NCBI RefSeq assembly: GCF_001424755.1
Contig: NZ_LMRF01000002.1
Location: 307,849-371,848, forward strand
Direction of reading: 5' to 3'
Source of the DNA: Marmoricola sp. Leaf446
GTDB taxonomy: Bacteria > Actinomycetota > Actinomycetes > Propionibacteriales > Nocardioidaceae
Length of the DNA stretch: 64,000 nucleotides
Shown here: piece after piece, positions 1 through 9,099 of the stretch
How the letters are laid out: the number at the start of each line of letters is the position of its first letter
How positions within the stretch are numbered: position 1 is the first letter of the stretch
The notes under the pieces: model-generated
Told to the model about the DNA's origin: nothing
What the model saw: only the letters and a program-made list of their open reading frames with translations
Databases searched by the model: none
Translations under genes and position numbers: made by a program

Positions 1-2
1 GC

Positions 3-1145
3 ACCGCCCAGGCCCCGGTCACCGTGGTCGACACCGCGCTGACCCGCACCGCGACGTCGACCAGCGGCTGCGAGACCGCCGACTTCGCGGGCTTCCCCGC
101 GGGCAACATCGCGCTGCTGCAGCGCGGCACCTGCGACTTCGCGGTCAAGGCGGCCAACGCCGAGGCCGCCGGCGCCACCGCCGCGCTCATCTTCAACCGC
201 GGCACGACCGACAACGACACCACCCTGCTGGGCACGCTCGGCGAGCCCGGCATCGGGATCCCCGTGCTCGGCCTGAGCTACGACGCGGGCGTCGAGCTGG
301 CCAAGGCGGGCACCGAGGTGCGCGTCAAGACCGACACCGTCAGCGAGGTCCGCAAGACCTACAACGTGTTCGCCGAGACCAGCCGCGGCGACGCCGGCCG
401 CGTCGTGATGGCCGGTGCCCACCTCGACTCGGTCCCCGAGGGGCCCGGCATCAACGACAACGGCTCCGGCTCGGGCACGATCCTCGAGGTGGCCGAGCAG
501 CTGGCCAAGCAGAAGAACCTCAAGAAGAAGGTCCGCTTCGCCTGGTGGGGTGCCGAGGAGCTCGGCCTGCTCGGCGCCTACGACTACGTCGACGGCCTGG
601 TCGAGAACAACCCCGAGGCGCTGAAGGACATCGAGGCCTACCTCAACTTCGACATGGTCGGCTCGCCCAACTTCGTGCGCTTCGTCTACGACGGCGACAA
701 CTCGCTGGGCACCGGCGTCGAGGGACCCGCGGGCTCCGCGCAGCTCGAGGACCTGTTCGTGAACTACTTCAAGAGCCGCAAGCTCGCCTCGGAGCCCACC
801 GCGTTCGACGGCCGGAGCGACTACGGCCCGTTCATCGAGAACGGCGTCGCCGCCGGCGGCCTGTTCACCGGCGCGGAGGACATCAAGACCGACGAGCAGG
901 CGCGCGTCTACGGCGGCAAGGCCGGCGTGGCGTACGACGAGTGCTACCACCAGGCCTGCGACGACATCGACAACATCAACGTCCAGGCCCTGGACCAGAT
1001 GTCCGACGCGGTCGCGCATGCCGTCTACACGCTGTCGACGAGCACCGCGTCGATCAACAGCCAGGCCAAGGCGGCCAAGGGCGCCCAGCGCTCGGCCAAG
1101 TCCGTCAAGGTGACCGGCGAGGCGCACGGCCACAGCAAGCGCTGA
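3..1145 (+). CDS. Secreted M28-family metalloaminopeptidase with PA domain (5' end cut by window)
   Basis: Zinc aminopeptidase of the M28 family (Streptomyces aminopeptidase S / aminopeptidase Y type), probably secreted, releasing N-terminal residues from peptides. The frame is open to the window edge, so the signal peptide and true start lie outside. The first ~100 visible residues form a protease-associated (PA) domain (ALLQRGTCDFAVKA). The peptidase domain follows: AHLDSVPEGPGINDNGSG supplies a zinc His and the bridging Asp, WGAEELGLLG the catalytic Glu pair, LNFDMVGSPN the next Asp, and CYHQACDD the last His. All expected ligands are present, so it looks active. The tail is short and basic with no obvious domain. 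A strong hairpin follows, so it ends its own transcript. Confidence 0.93.
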   Translation, partial: TAQAPVTVVDTALTRTATSTSGCETADFAGFPAGNIALLQRGTCDFAVKAANAEAAGATAALIFNRGTTDNDTTLLGTLGEPGIGIPVLGLSYDAGVELAKAGTEVRVKTDTVSEVRKTYNVFAETSRGDAGRVVMAGAHLDSVPEGPGINDNGSGSGTILEVAEQLAKQKNLKKKVRFAWWGAEELGLLGAYDYVDGLVENNPEALKDIEAYLNFDMVGSPNFVRFVYDGDNSLGTGVEGPAGSAQLEDLFVNYFKSRKLASEPTAFDGRSDYGPFIENGVAAGGLFTGAEDIKTDEQARVYGGKAGVAYDECYHQACDDIDNINVQALDQMSDAVAHAVYTLSTSTASINSQAKAAKGAQRSAKSVKVTGEAHGHSKR

Positions 1146-1165
1146 CCGGTCCGCCCGGCCAGCAC

Positions 1166-1213
1166 GACCGGGCCCATCACCGGGCCCATCACCGGGCCCA
1201 CGACCGGGCCCGC
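1166..1213. repeat. Four 12-bp tandem repeats
   Basis: Four near-identical 12-bp units of the form (g/c)accgggccca(t/c) lie between the peptidase stop codon and its terminator. They are non-coding as far as can be seen and probably arose by slippage. Confidence 0.7.
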
Positions 1214-1221
1214 ACGACCCT

Positions 1222-1253
1222 GGGAGGTCGGCTCCAGCCGGAGCCGGCCTCCC
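1222..1253 (+). terminator. Hairpin terminator after M28 peptidase
   Basis: A 14-bp stem (gggaggtcggctcc with its complement, one G-T pair) encloses a 4-nt loop. No U-run follows, as is usual for actinobacterial terminators. Confidence 0.75.
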
Positions 1254-1285
1254 GGCCGGGCTCGTCCGAATTTCCACGACTTTTT

Positions 1286-1322
1286 CGATTTACCACCAAA
1301 TCGGACAAAGCCCTCTTAGGCT
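1286..1322 (+). promoter_or_regulatory. Putative promoter and operator for the 47-aa peptide
   Basis: In a locally AT-rich patch, CGATTT and AAATCG form an inverted repeat (1286-1291 and 1298-1303) around accacc. It sits near where a -35 box would be, upstream of a -10-like TAGGCT (1317-1322). The predicted transcript start is near 1329, about 44 nt before the start codon. The operator role is inferred from position only. Confidence 0.45.
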
Positions 1323-1372
1323 CGACCTCAACGACGGGCCGCCGGGGTCCGGGTTCACGGAGGGGAACACAC

Positions 1373-1516
1373 ATGAACATCAAGACTCGAGGCGTCAAGG
1401 GCGCCCTGCTCGCCGTTACCGTCGCGCTGGCCGTCTCGGCCGTGCCCGCCGCCGGTGGTGCGGCCGACGCCGCCCCCAAGGAGGGCAACCGCGCCATCCT
1501 GAAGGCGATCCTCTGA
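1373..1516 (+). CDS. Small secreted peptide, 47 aa
   Basis: ATG start with a good ribosome site (ggagggg, 8 nt upstream) and its own terminator. The product has a basic n-region (MNIKTRGVKG), a hydrophobic core (ALLAVTVALAVSAV) and a plausible signal-peptidase site near GGAADA-AP. That would leave only about 14 residues, containing KEGNRAILKAIL, a short basic amphipathic stretch. I recognise no family. It could be a processed extracellular peptide or a small wall-associated protein. Expression control, signal peptide and terminator together argue that it is real despite its size. Confidence 0.65.
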   Translation: MNIKTRGVKGALLAVTVALAVSAVPAAGGAADAAPKEGNRAILKAIL

Positions 1517-1542
1517 CCTCACCAGGTCCCAGCTGAGCGCGA

Positions 1543-1570
1543 GGGGCGTGCCGGACACCCGGCACGCCCC
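1543..1570 (+). terminator. Hairpin terminator after 47-aa peptide
   Basis: Perfect 12-bp stem (ggggcgtgccgg and its complement) with a 4-nt loop, followed by ttcgt. It separates the peptide gene from the purC promoter. Confidence 0.8.
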
Positions 1571-1592
1571 TTCGTCGCGTCCGGGGCCCCCG

Positions 1593-1598
1593 TAGTCT
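1593..1598 (+). promoter_or_regulatory. Leaderless -10 box of purC (TAGTCT)
   Basis: TAGTCT ends 6 nt before the GTG start codon, which puts the expected transcription start at or next to the start codon. Confidence 0.65.
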
Positions 1599-1604
1599 GG
1601 CGAG

Positions 1605-2501
1605 GTGGACAACATCCCGCCCGCGCCGGAGATCGAGGGCGCCACCCACCTGCACTCCGGCAAGGTCCGTGACCTCTACCGGCTCGACGACGGCGGCCTG
1701 CTGATGGTCGCCAGCGACCGGATCTCGGCCTACGACCACGTCCTGGCGACCACGATCCCCGACAAGGGCGAGATCCTCACCCGGATGTCGCTGTGGTGGT
1801 TCGACCAGCTCGCCGACCTCGTGCCCCACCACGTCGTCTCCACCGACGTCCCCGAGTCCGTCAAGGGCCGGGCGGTCGTGTGCGAGGAGCTGGCGATGTA
1901 CCCCGTGGAGTGCGTGGCCCGCGGCTACCTCACCGGCTCCGGCCTGGTCGACTACCGTGCCACCGGCGCGTTGTGCGGCATCGAGCTGCCGCCCGGCCTG
2001 ACCGAGTCCAGCCGCCTGCCCGAGCCGCTCTTCACGCCGGCCACCAAGGCTGCGCTGGGCGACCACGACGAGAACGTCTCCTTCGAGGCCGTCGCTGGCG
2101 ACATCGGCGGCCCGGCCGCGGCCGAGCTGCGCGACCTGACGCTCGCGGTCTACGCGCGGGCCGAGGCACTGGCGCGCGAGCGCGGCATCATCCTGGCCGA
2201 CACCAAGCTGGAGTTCGGCACGCGGCTCGACGCCGAGCGGGGCGAGCCCGGCACCGTCGTCCTGGGCGACGAGGTGCTCACGCCCGACTCCAGCCGCTAC
2301 TGGCCGGCGGACGACTGGGAGCCGGGCCGGGTGCAGGCCTCCTTCGACAAGCAGGTCGTCCGCAACTGGCTGACCTCGGCGGAGAGCGGGTGGGACCGCA
2401 ACACCGGCGAGGGGCCCCCGCCGCTGCCGCCCGAGGTGGTCGAGCGCACCCGGGCGCGCTACGTCGAGGCGTTCGAGCGGCTGACGGGGGAGCGGTTCTG
2501 A
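1605..2501 (+). CDS. purC: Phosphoribosylaminoimidazole-succinocarboxamide synthase (SAICAR synthase)
   Basis: Joins CAIR and aspartate with ATP to make SAICAR in purine synthesis, in the cytoplasm. The 298-residue product matches the actinobacterial family length. The N-terminal SGKVRDLY glycine loop, [16 protein letters not shown], the [11 protein letters not shown] motif and DTKLEFG are all recognisable. The start is GTG; there is no Shine-Dalgarno, but TAGTCT lies 6 nt upstream, so a leaderless mRNA is likely. Its stop codon overlaps the next start (TGATG), coupling it to a small SRPBCC gene. The other pur genes are 16-30 kb away in this window. Confidence 0.97.
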   Translation: MDNIPPAPEIEGATHLHSGKVRDLYRLDDGGLLMVASDRISAYDHVLATTIPDKGEILTRMSLWWFDQLADLVPHHVVSTDVPESVKGRAVVCEELAMYPVECVARGYLTGSGLVDYRATGALCGIELPPGLTESSRLPEPLFTPATKAALGDHDENVSFEAVAGDIGGPAAAELRDLTLAVYARAEALARERGIILADTKLEFGTRLDAERGEPGTVVLGDEVLTPDSSRYWPADDWEPGRVQASFDKQVVRNWLTSAESGWDRNTGEGPPPLPPEVVERTRARYVEAFERLTGERF

Positions 2502-2926
2502 TGCCCAGCACCACCTTGACGTACGACGTCCCGGTCGACGTCGCCCTGGCCTACCTCAGCGACCCGGTCAACCGGCCCGAGTGGCAGTCCTCGCTGCGAC
2601 GGGTCGAGCTGGTGGACGCGGGCCCGCCCCGGGTCGGCCAGCGCTGGCGCGACCACACCGCCGTCGGGGTCGTGGCCCACATGGCCACCACGGCGCTCGA
2701 CGCCGGTTCCTGGGCCGAGTCCGGGTCGTGGCGCGGCATCACCGCCGACCTCACGCTGCGCCTGGAGCCCCACGGCGCCGGGTGCCGGGTCCACGCGGAG
2801 TTCACCGTCCGTGGACGGGGGCCGTGGGCGCCCGTCGGTGCCGCCGCCGGCGCGGTCGGCCTGCCGGCGGTCCGCGCCGACCTGGCCACGGCCGGTCGCA
2901 TCCTCTCCGAGCGGCACCACCCGTGA
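2501..2926 (+). CDS. SRPBCC-family protein
   Basis: A 141-residue protein beginning TTLTYDVPVDVALAYLSDP, the usual start of a START/Bet v1-like (polyketide cyclase/SRPBCC) fold with its N-terminal strand and first helix. The body alternates strands (RWRDHTAVGVV, CRVHAEFTV) and ends in a long amphipathic helix. Members bind hydrophobic ligands or act as cyclases or chaperones; no ligand can be assigned. The start codon overlaps the purC stop (TGATG) and its own stop overlaps the next start (GTGA), so it is translated in an operon with purC. Confidence 0.8.
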   Translation: MPSTTLTYDVPVDVALAYLSDPVNRPEWQSSLRRVELVDAGPPRVGQRWRDHTAVGVVAHMATTALDAGSWAESGSWRGITADLTLRLEPHGAGCRVHAEFTVRGRGPWAPVGAAAGAVGLPAVRADLATAGRILSERHHP

Positions 2927-3117
2927 TCCGCGTCCTGCTGCTGGCCCTGGCCGTCCTGATGGTGGTCGTCGGCGCGCTGTGGACCCTGCAGGGGCTCGGC
3001 TACGTGCAGGGCAGCCCGATGACCGGCGTCCGGTTCTGGTCGCTGGTCGGCCCGCTGCTCGCCGGGTTCGGCGTCGCGCTCGGCATCGTGGCGCTGCGCC
3101 GCGGCGACCGCCGCTGA
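2923..3117 (+). CDS. Small two-helix membrane protein, 64 aa
   Basis: A GTG start overlaps the preceding stop codon as GTGA, which fixes the start. The product is almost entirely two hydrophobic helices: VLLLALAVLMVVVGALWTL, and a second from about residue 37 (FWSLVGPLLAGFGVALGIVA), joined by a short polar loop (GLGYVQGSPMTGVR) and ending RRGDRR, so the C-terminus is probably cytoplasmic. Similar short conserved proteins are common in actinobacteria and have no known function. It is last in the purC operon and converges on eccC with only 4 bp between stops. Confidence 0.75.
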   Translation: MIRVLLLALAVLMVVVGALWTLQGLGYVQGSPMTGVRFWSLVGPLLAGFGVALGIVALRRGDRR

Positions 3118-3121
3118 CCGC

Positions 3122-6100
3122 TCAGAGCTCGGCGTCGCGCCAGGCCACCTGCACCACGTCGACCCCGCGGTCGCGCGTGATCAGCTGGCCGCGGCCCGCG
3201 ATCGACTTGCGCGGCTTGGTGGTGCCGATGAGCGCGCCCTCCTGCGGGTCGCCCGACAGCAGCAGGCCGGGCATGGCCAGCTCGCGCAGCGACTGGATGA
3301 CGGGCTCGTACACCGCGCGGGCCGCGCCACCGGAGCGACGCGCCACGACGAGGTGGAGACCGACGTCGCGGGCCTGCCCGAGCACCGGCACCAGCGCGGC
3401 GAGCGGAGAGCTCGAGCCGGTGACGACGAGGTCGTAGTCGTCCACGACGACGAAGACCTCGGCGCCGGTCCACCACGACCGGTCGCGCAGCTGCTGCGGC
3501 GTGACGTCGCTGCCGGGCAGACGCGTCTGGAGGTACGCCGCGAGCTCCTTCAGGACGGGCTCCGCCTGGTTGGCGTTGGTGAGGTACTCGACCTGGTACT
3601 CCTCGGGCACCTCGCCGAGCAGGGAGCGTCGGTAGTCGACGGTGAAGACCTGCGCCTGTGCGGCGGTGCGGGTGCGCATCACCTCGTGGAGGTAGGTGCG
3701 CAGCAGCGCGCTCTTGCCCGAGCGGGAGTCGCCGAAGACCAGCAGGTGCGGCTCGCTGTCGACGTCGAGCCCGACCGGGGCGAGGTCCTTCTCGTCGATG
3801 GCGAGGTAGACGCGCTGGTCGCCGGAGCCGGAGCGACGCTCGGCCTGGGCGAGCACGTCGGCCAGCTCGATGCGCTCGGGCAGCAGCCGGAGCTTCGGGC
3901 CGGTCTGGCCCTTCCAGGCCTTGCGGGTGCGCTCGACGTAGTCCTCGACGCCGCGACCCACGCTGCGGGGGTCGGAGGTGTCGTCGACGCGGGGGAGGGC
4001 AGCGAGGAAGTGCAGCTTGCTGCCCCAGCGCTGCACGATGCCGCGCCCCGGGCGGCCGGTGGGCACCAGCTGGGCGACCTTGCGGTCGATCTCGGAGTCG
4101 AGCGGGTCGCCGAGCCGCAGCTCGAACCGGTTGCCGAACAGGTCGCGGATGGCCGCGCGGTAGTCGGCCCACCGGCTCGCGCTGGTGACGACGTGCAGGC
4201 CGAAGGTCAGGCCGCGCTGGGCGAGCACCTGGATCTGCATCTCGAGGTCGTCGAAGTCCGAGCGCAGCGTGCCCCACCCGTCGACGACCAGGAACACGTC
4301 GCCGTACCCGTCGTCGGCGGTGCCCTCGGCGCGCCGCTGACGGTAGGTCTCGATGGAGTCGATGCCCTGCTGGCGGAAGTACTTCTCGCGCTTGTCCACG
4401 ATGCCGGTGACCTCGGCGAACGTACGCCGCACCACGTCGGGCTCCGACCGCGTGGCCACGCCCGCCACGTGGGGGGCGCTGGCCAGCGGCGCGAAGGTGC
4501 CGCCACCGAAGTCCAGGATGTAGAACTGCGACTCCTGCGGCGTCGTGGTGAGCGAGACGCTGGCCACCACCGTGCGCAGCAGCGTGCTCTTGCCCGAGCG
4601 CGGACCGCCGACGACGGCGATGTGGCCGCCGGAGCCGGAGAGGTCGGCCTCGAGCACGTCGCGGCGCTGCTCGCGGGGTCGGTCGACGATGCCGAGCGGC
4701 ACCACGAGCCCGCCCCGGGAGCGCCAGCCCGGGGAGTGCAGCCCGAGCTCGTCGCTCTCGGTCAGGTCGCCCATCAGCTGGTCGAGGGTGTCGGGCACGT
4801 CGAGCGGCGGCAGCCACACCTGGTGGGCCTCGGGGCCCTGGCCGACCATGAGGTCGACGGCGATGTCGAGGATCGACCGGGAGTCGGCGGCCTGCGCGGC
4901 CGGCACCGGGGTGGCGTCGTGCTGCTCGTCGGTGTCGACCCGGGGCGGCAGCACGTGGGCGGTGGTGAAGGGCAGGATCGTGGTCGTCGTGCCGCCCGAG
5001 CTGCGGCCGCGACGGCTGCGGCGCGGGGGCGGGCCGGAGACGTAGGAGGCCTTGAAGCGCAGCAGCGTGGACTGGTCGGGCTTGAGGTAGCCCAGGCCGG
5101 GCACGGGCGGCAGCTCGTAGGCGTCCGGGACGCCCAGGACGGCGCGGGACTCAGCCCCGGAGAAGGTGCGCAGGCCGACGCGGTAGGACAGGTGGCTCTC
5201 GAGCCCGCGCAGCCGGCCCTCCTCCAGGCGCTGCGAGGCGAGCAGCAGGTGCAGGCCGAGCGACCGGCCGAGCCGGCCGATGGCCACGAACAGCTCGATG
5301 AAGTCGGGCTTGGCCGAGAGCATCTCGGAGAACTCGTCGACGCAGATGAACAGGCTGGGGAGCGGCTCGAGGTCGGCGCCCTCGGCCCGGGCCTTCTCGT
5401 AGTCGCGCACCGAGGCGTAGTTGCCGGCCGCCCGGAGCATCTCCTGGCGCCGCACCATCTCGCCGGACAGGGCGTCCTGCATGCGGTCGACCAGGGTGAG
5501 CTCGCCCTCGAGGTTGGTGATGACCGCCGAGACGTGGGGCGCCTCGGAGAGGCCCGCGAAGGTCGCGCCGCCCTTGAAGTCGACGAGCACCATGTTGAGG
5601 TTCTCGCTGGAGTGCGTCGCCAGCAGGCCCAGCACCAGGGTGCGGAGGAACTCCGACTTGCCCGAGCCGGTCGCGCCGATCACCAGGCCGTGGGGGCCCA
5701 TGCCCTGCTGGGCCGACTCCTTGATGTCGAGGTGGATCGGGCTGCCGGCCTCGCCGACGCCGATGGGGACACGCAGCCGGTCGCGGGCCGGCCGGTGGGC
5801 CCAGGCCTTCGCGAGGTCGAGGTCGTGCACGTCGCCGAGGCCGAGGAGGTCGAGCAGCTCGGGGGTCGCGGCGCTGGGGTCCTCGCGGACGGGCCCGTCG
5901 TGCATCTCCAGCGGGGCCAGCCGGCGGGCGTACGCCTCGGCGGTGGCGGCGTCCATCTGGTCGCCGGCGGCCTTGGTGGGGGCCTCGCGCAGCCGCAGCG
6001 CCGTCATCGGCACCCGGCCGTCCTCCAGGACGGCCTGCTCCAGGTGGAGCCGCAGCCGGGTGGGGTCCTCCAGGTCGCCCCACGACGCGGGCAGGTCGAG

Positions 6101-7114
6101 CACGGTGATGCCCTCGAGGCCCTCCTCGGGCAGCAGGTTGTTGCCCGGGGGGAGCGCGCCGCCGTCGACGACGAGCAGCAGGTGGGGCAGCGAGTCCCGG
6201 CCCTCGCCGGAGAACCGGGGTCGATCGCGCAGCTCGGGCGGCAGCATCGAGAAGACGTCCTCGAGGGAGTCGCTCACCATCCGGCTGCGGCCGAGGGCGT
6301 CGTTCTGCTCGGGGCTGTGGGCGTGGGGCAGCCACTTGACCCAGTCCCAGGCCGCGAGGTTGTCGGGGGAGGCGAGCACGGCGACGAGCAGGTCCTGCGG
6401 GGCGTGGGCAGCGGTGGCCGAGCCGACCAGGGCCCGGGCGAGGGAGCGGACCTGCTCGGCGTCGCCGGTGAGCTCGACGCGGCTGAAGGCACCCAGGCGC
6501 AGCGCGGCGGGCAGGTCGGGCTGCACCCGGTGCACTGCGATGAGGCGGTGCAGGGCGGAGGCGGAGACGGGGTCGAGCTGGTCGATGGGCGCGGACTCCG
6601 GCGGCACCAGCTCCAGTGCCAGCGCCTGCGAGGTGACGCCGAACCGGACCTGGAGGAACTCCTCGTCGTCCTTGCCGCGCTCCCACAGCCGCGAGCGCTC
6701 CTCCGCCAGCGCCGGCAACGCGGTCGGCTCGGGGAAGCGCCAGGTCAGGCTGCGGCGCTGCTGGTCGGCGGCGTCGCGGACCTGGGTCCGCACCCCGGCC
6801 AGGTAGCGGAGGTACTCCCGGCGACCGCCGGAGACCTTGTTGTTGCGCTGCTTGCGCTGCCGGTCGATCTGGACGAAGACGAAGCCGAGGGTGGCGACCA
6901 GGAACATGCCCGAGGCGATGTAGCGGGTGGGGCCGGCCTGGCCGGCGGCGACGAACACGATGGCGCCGACGCTGCCGAGCATGGGCAGCGCCATCATCAG
7001 GGCGCCGCTGGCGCCCTCGTGGGGCTCGAGCTCCGGCGGCGGCTCGAGGTGCAGCGTGCCGCGTGGCATCTGCGGGACGTCGAGCGAACGATCGGATCCC
7101 AGAGTGGCGGTCAC
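3122..7114 (-). CDS. eccC: Type VII secretion ATPase EccC (fused, three ATPase domains)
   Basis: Motor ATPase of an ESX/type VII system that recognises substrates and drives export at the inner membrane. It has 1330 residues from a GTG start, the length of fused EccCa-EccCb proteins in non-mycobacterial actinobacteria. Two membrane helices lie at about residues 36-55 and 62-80. Three FtsK/SpoIIIE domains follow, with P-loops GATGSGKS (~480), GGPRSGKS (~835) and GDSRSGKS (~1127). Only the first has a normal Walker B (CVDEFSEM); the others read VVDGWG and VVDDYD and lack the catalytic Glu, in line with the family, where the distal domains are regulatory. It is transcribed divergently from the rest of the locus. 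A later in-frame start is unlikely because the membrane helices begin near residue 36. Confidence 0.95.
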   Translation of the reverse strand: MTATLGSDRSLDVPQMPRGTLHLEPPPELEPHEGASGALMMALPMLGSVGAIVFVAAGQAGPTRYIASGMFLVATLGFVFVQIDRQRKQRNNKVSGGRREYLRYLAGVRTQVRDAADQQRRSLTWRFPEPTALPALAEERSRLWERGKDDEEFLQVRFGVTSQALALELVPPESAPIDQLDPVSASALHRLIAVHRVQPDLPAALRLGAFSRVELTGDAEQVRSLARALVGSATAAHAPQDLLVAVLASPDNLAAWDWVKWLPHAHSPEQNDALGRSRMVSDSLEDVFSMLPPELRDRPRFSGEGRDSLPHLLLVVDGGALPPGNNLLPEEGLEGITVLDLPASWGDLEDPTRLRLHLEQAVLEDGRVPMTALRLREAPTKAAGDQMDAATAEAYARRLAPLEMHDGPVREDPSAATPELLDLLGLGDVHDLDLAKAWAHRPARDRLRVPIGVGEAGSPIHLDIKESAQQGMGPHGLVIGATGSGKSEFLRTLVLGLLATHSSENLNMVLVDFKGGATFAGLSEAPHVSAVITNLEGELTLVDRMQDALSGEMVRRQEMLRAAGNYASVRDYEKARAEGADLEPLPSLFICVDEFSEMLSAKPDFIELFVAIGRLGRSLGLHLLLASQRLEEGRLRGLESHLSYRVGLRTFSGAESRAVLGVPDAYELPPVPGLGYLKPDQSTLLRFKASYVSGPPPRRSRRGRSSGGTTTTILPFTTAHVLPPRVDTDEQHDATPVPAAQAADSRSILDIAVDLMVGQGPEAHQVWLPPLDVPDTLDQLMGDLTESDELGLHSPGWRSRGGLVVPLGIVDRPREQRRDVLEADLSGSGGHIAVVGGPRSGKSTLLRTVVASVSLTTTPQESQFYILDFGGGTFAPLASAPHVAGVATRSEPDVVRRTFAEVTGIVDKREKYFRQQGIDSIETYRQRRAEGTADDGYGDVFLVVDGWGTLRSDFDDLEMQIQVLAQRGLTFGLHVVTSASRWADYRAAIRDLFGNRFELRLGDPLDSEIDRKVAQLVPTGRPGRGIVQRWGSKLHFLAALPRVDDTSDPRSVGRGVEDYVERTRKAWKGQTGPKLRLLPERIELADVLAQAERRSGSGDQRVYLAIDEKDLAPVGLDVDSEPHLLVFGDSRSGKSALLRTYLHEVMRTRTAAQAQVFTVDYRRSLLGEVPEEYQVEYLTNANQAEPVLKELAAYLQTRLPGSDVTPQQLRDRSWWTGAEVFVVVDDYDLVVTGSSSPLAALVPVLGQARDVGLHLVVARRSGGAARAVYEPVIQSLRELAMPGLLLSGDPQEGALIGTTKPRKSIAGRGQLITRDRGVDVVQVAWRDAEL

Positions 7115-7354
7115 GGCCCTACCCCTACGCGTCGTGGAGTCGTCGGCGGGACGGGGTGACGACTTCGGCGTACGCAACTGCCCCCGTGCGGCATGATGAT
7201 AGGTGCCTGTTCGGGGCCCCATGGGCAGAACATCCGCATCGGTCCGGGCGTGACGGACACACGCCAACCGCGGCCGTACGCCGACGCGCGGGGGGCTCCG
7301 TGCGGCACGGTGTCGCCGAGCAGTCACGCACACGAGAGGGCACGGGGGGCTCGC

Positions 7355-8887
7355 ATGACCATGCAGTCGGAGGCGCCGACGCCGCAGCCGGGGACCGGGG
7401 GCGAGATTCCCCCGGTGCGCCCCACGCACGGCGCCGACCAGGCGCTGCGGCTCAGCATCCTCGGAGCCGCGGGGCGGCTCGACGTCGCCGTGCCGATGTG
7501 GCTCGACGTCGCCGCCCTCGCCCAGGAGTACGCCGACACGCTCGGCCTCCCGGTCGCACCCCGGCTCGCCCGCGCCGGTGGCCGTGACCTCGAGCCGGCC
7601 GCCACCCTCGAGGACGTGCTCGAGCAGGGCGACCTCGTCGTCGCCGCCGACGCCGCGCCCGCCGCCGTCACGACGTCGGGGGACGCCGCTCCCGTCGGCG
7701 GTCCGGCCCCGCGTCGTCCCGCCGGCCGCACCTCCGCCGCGCTGCTCGTGCTCGCCGGGGTCGCGGGCTTCGCCGCCGCCGCCGTCGGTGCCGGCCTCTC
7801 CTTCGCTGCGGACGCCCCGTCGTGGGTGCGCCCCGTGGCCGCCGCGGTCCTCCTGGTCGGCGCCCTGCTCGTGGCCGCGCCCCGTCCCGAGGTCGACACC
7901 GGGGCCGACCCGGGGGGAGACACGGGCGCCGACGGCGGCCCCGACCTCCGCACCGGCTCCCCGCGAGCCCGGCAGGACGACTGGTCGTTCCTCGCCGGTC
8001 CCGGCCTGGCCGGGGCGGCCGGCTTCGTCGCCGCGGCCTCTCCGGACGCCGGCGGGCTGCTGCTGGCGCTGGCCGTCGGCGGGCTGGCGGCGCTGGTGGT
8101 CGCAGCGCTCGCCCGCACCGGTCTCGAGGGTGCCGACGAGCACCTGGCCCGGCTGTGGCTGGCCACCGGGGGCATCGTCTGCGTGACCGCGGTCGCGTGG
8201 CTGCTGCTGGGCGCGAGCCCGCTCGCCCTCGCGGCCGTCGGCTTCGGCGCCGCCGTGGTGGCGACCCGCGTGCTCCCCAGCTTCGCCGTCGACGTCGACG
8301 ACGACGTCCTCCTCGACCTCGACCGCCTGGCGGTCACGGCCTGGTCGGCCCGCGAGCAGCCGCGCAGCGGCCGCAAGCGCAACCAGGTGCGTCCGCGCAT
8401 GGTCCGCGAGGTCGCCCGCCGCAGCCAGCGCACCGTCGGCACCGGTGTCGTGGTCAGCGCGGTCGCCGCCGCCGTGACGGCGCCGTTCGTGGTGCTCGGC
8501 CTCGGGGGCCAGCCCACGAGCTGGGCCCGCTGGGGCGGTGTCGCCCTGGTGCTGCTCGGGGCGTCGTCCCTGGCGCTGGTGAGCCGCAGCTTCCGCTCCT
8601 CCGGGCTGCGCACCCTGCTGGGACTGACCGCCGCGTGGCTGGTCGCGCTGACCGGCACGGCCGTCGCGACCGACCTCGGGGCCGACGCCCTGTGGTACGC
8701 CTTCGCCGCCGCGCTGGTCGTCGCGCCCGCGGTCCTCCTCGCCGCCGTGCGGCTCGGAGGAGGGTGGCGCTCGGTCTGGTGGGCCCGCGTGGGCGAGATC
8801 CTGGAGACCCTGACCGGTGTCCTCGTCCTGGCGCTGGTGCCCCTGGCCTGCGGCCTGTTCGACCTGGTCAGGACCTCGGTCGGCTGA
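7355..8887 (+). CDS. EccD-like type VII secretion membrane protein (first of two)
   Basis: A 510-residue protein with a ubiquitin-like N-terminal domain (~25-100, starting ALRLSILGAAGRLDVAVP), a polar linker, and then about eleven hydrophobic helices from ~125 to the end. This is the layout of EccD, the subunit that lines the membrane channel of ESX systems as a dimer. ATG at 7355 has a purine-rich ribosome site (cgggggg); upstream in-frame starts have none. It is divergent from eccC with about 240 bp between starts. Sequence similarity to the second EccD in this locus is weak by eye, mostly in architecture, so the family call rests on topology and context. Confidence 0.75.
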   Translation: MTMQSEAPTPQPGTGGEIPPVRPTHGADQALRLSILGAAGRLDVAVPMWLDVAALAQEYADTLGLPVAPRLARAGGRDLEPAATLEDVLEQGDLVVAADAAPAAVTTSGDAAPVGGPAPRRPAGRTSAALLVLAGVAGFAAAAVGAGLSFAADAPSWVRPVAAAVLLVGALLVAAPRPEVDTGADPGGDTGADGGPDLRTGSPRARQDDWSFLAGPGLAGAAGFVAAASPDAGGLLLALAVGGLAALVVAALARTGLEGADEHLARLWLATGGIVCVTAVAWLLLGASPLALAAVGFGAAVVATRVLPSFAVDVDDDVLLDLDRLAVTAWSAREQPRSGRKRNQVRPRMVREVARRSQRTVGTGVVVSAVAAAVTAPFVVLGLGGQPTSWARWGGVALVLLGASSLALVSRSFRSSGLRTLLGLTAAWLVALTGTAVATDLGADALWYAFAAALVVAPAVLLAAVRLGGGWRSVWWARVGEILETLTGVLVLALVPLACGLFDLVRTSVG

Positions 8888-8929
8888 CCCGCGCCGTACG
8901 GGCCGGCCCGCGTCACCAACCGGACAAGT

Positions 8930-8997
8930 CGGATGTCCGCCATTGCTGGACCGATTGCGGGATATCTGGTTTGACCCGCGTCCGCCGGGGATATCTT
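8930..8997 (+). promoter_or_regulatory. Putative promoter region of the esx operon
   Basis: Upstream of the first WXG100 gene are CGGATGTCCG (8930-8939) and two copies of GGGATATCT (8959-8967 and 8988-8996). TTTGAC at 8970 and TATCTT at 8992 have near-normal -35/-10 spacing (16 nt). CGGATGTCCG recurs at 13453, upstream of eccD. The functional roles are inferred. Confidence 0.4.
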
Positions 8998-9099
8998 CGC
9001 TGTGATCCGTTCCACCGTGCTCCATCGGGGGGTGCGCAGCATTCGGGGCCGGGAAGGGCTCGGAAACCCGGAGGGACGAACGAAAGGGGGCTGGCTGAC

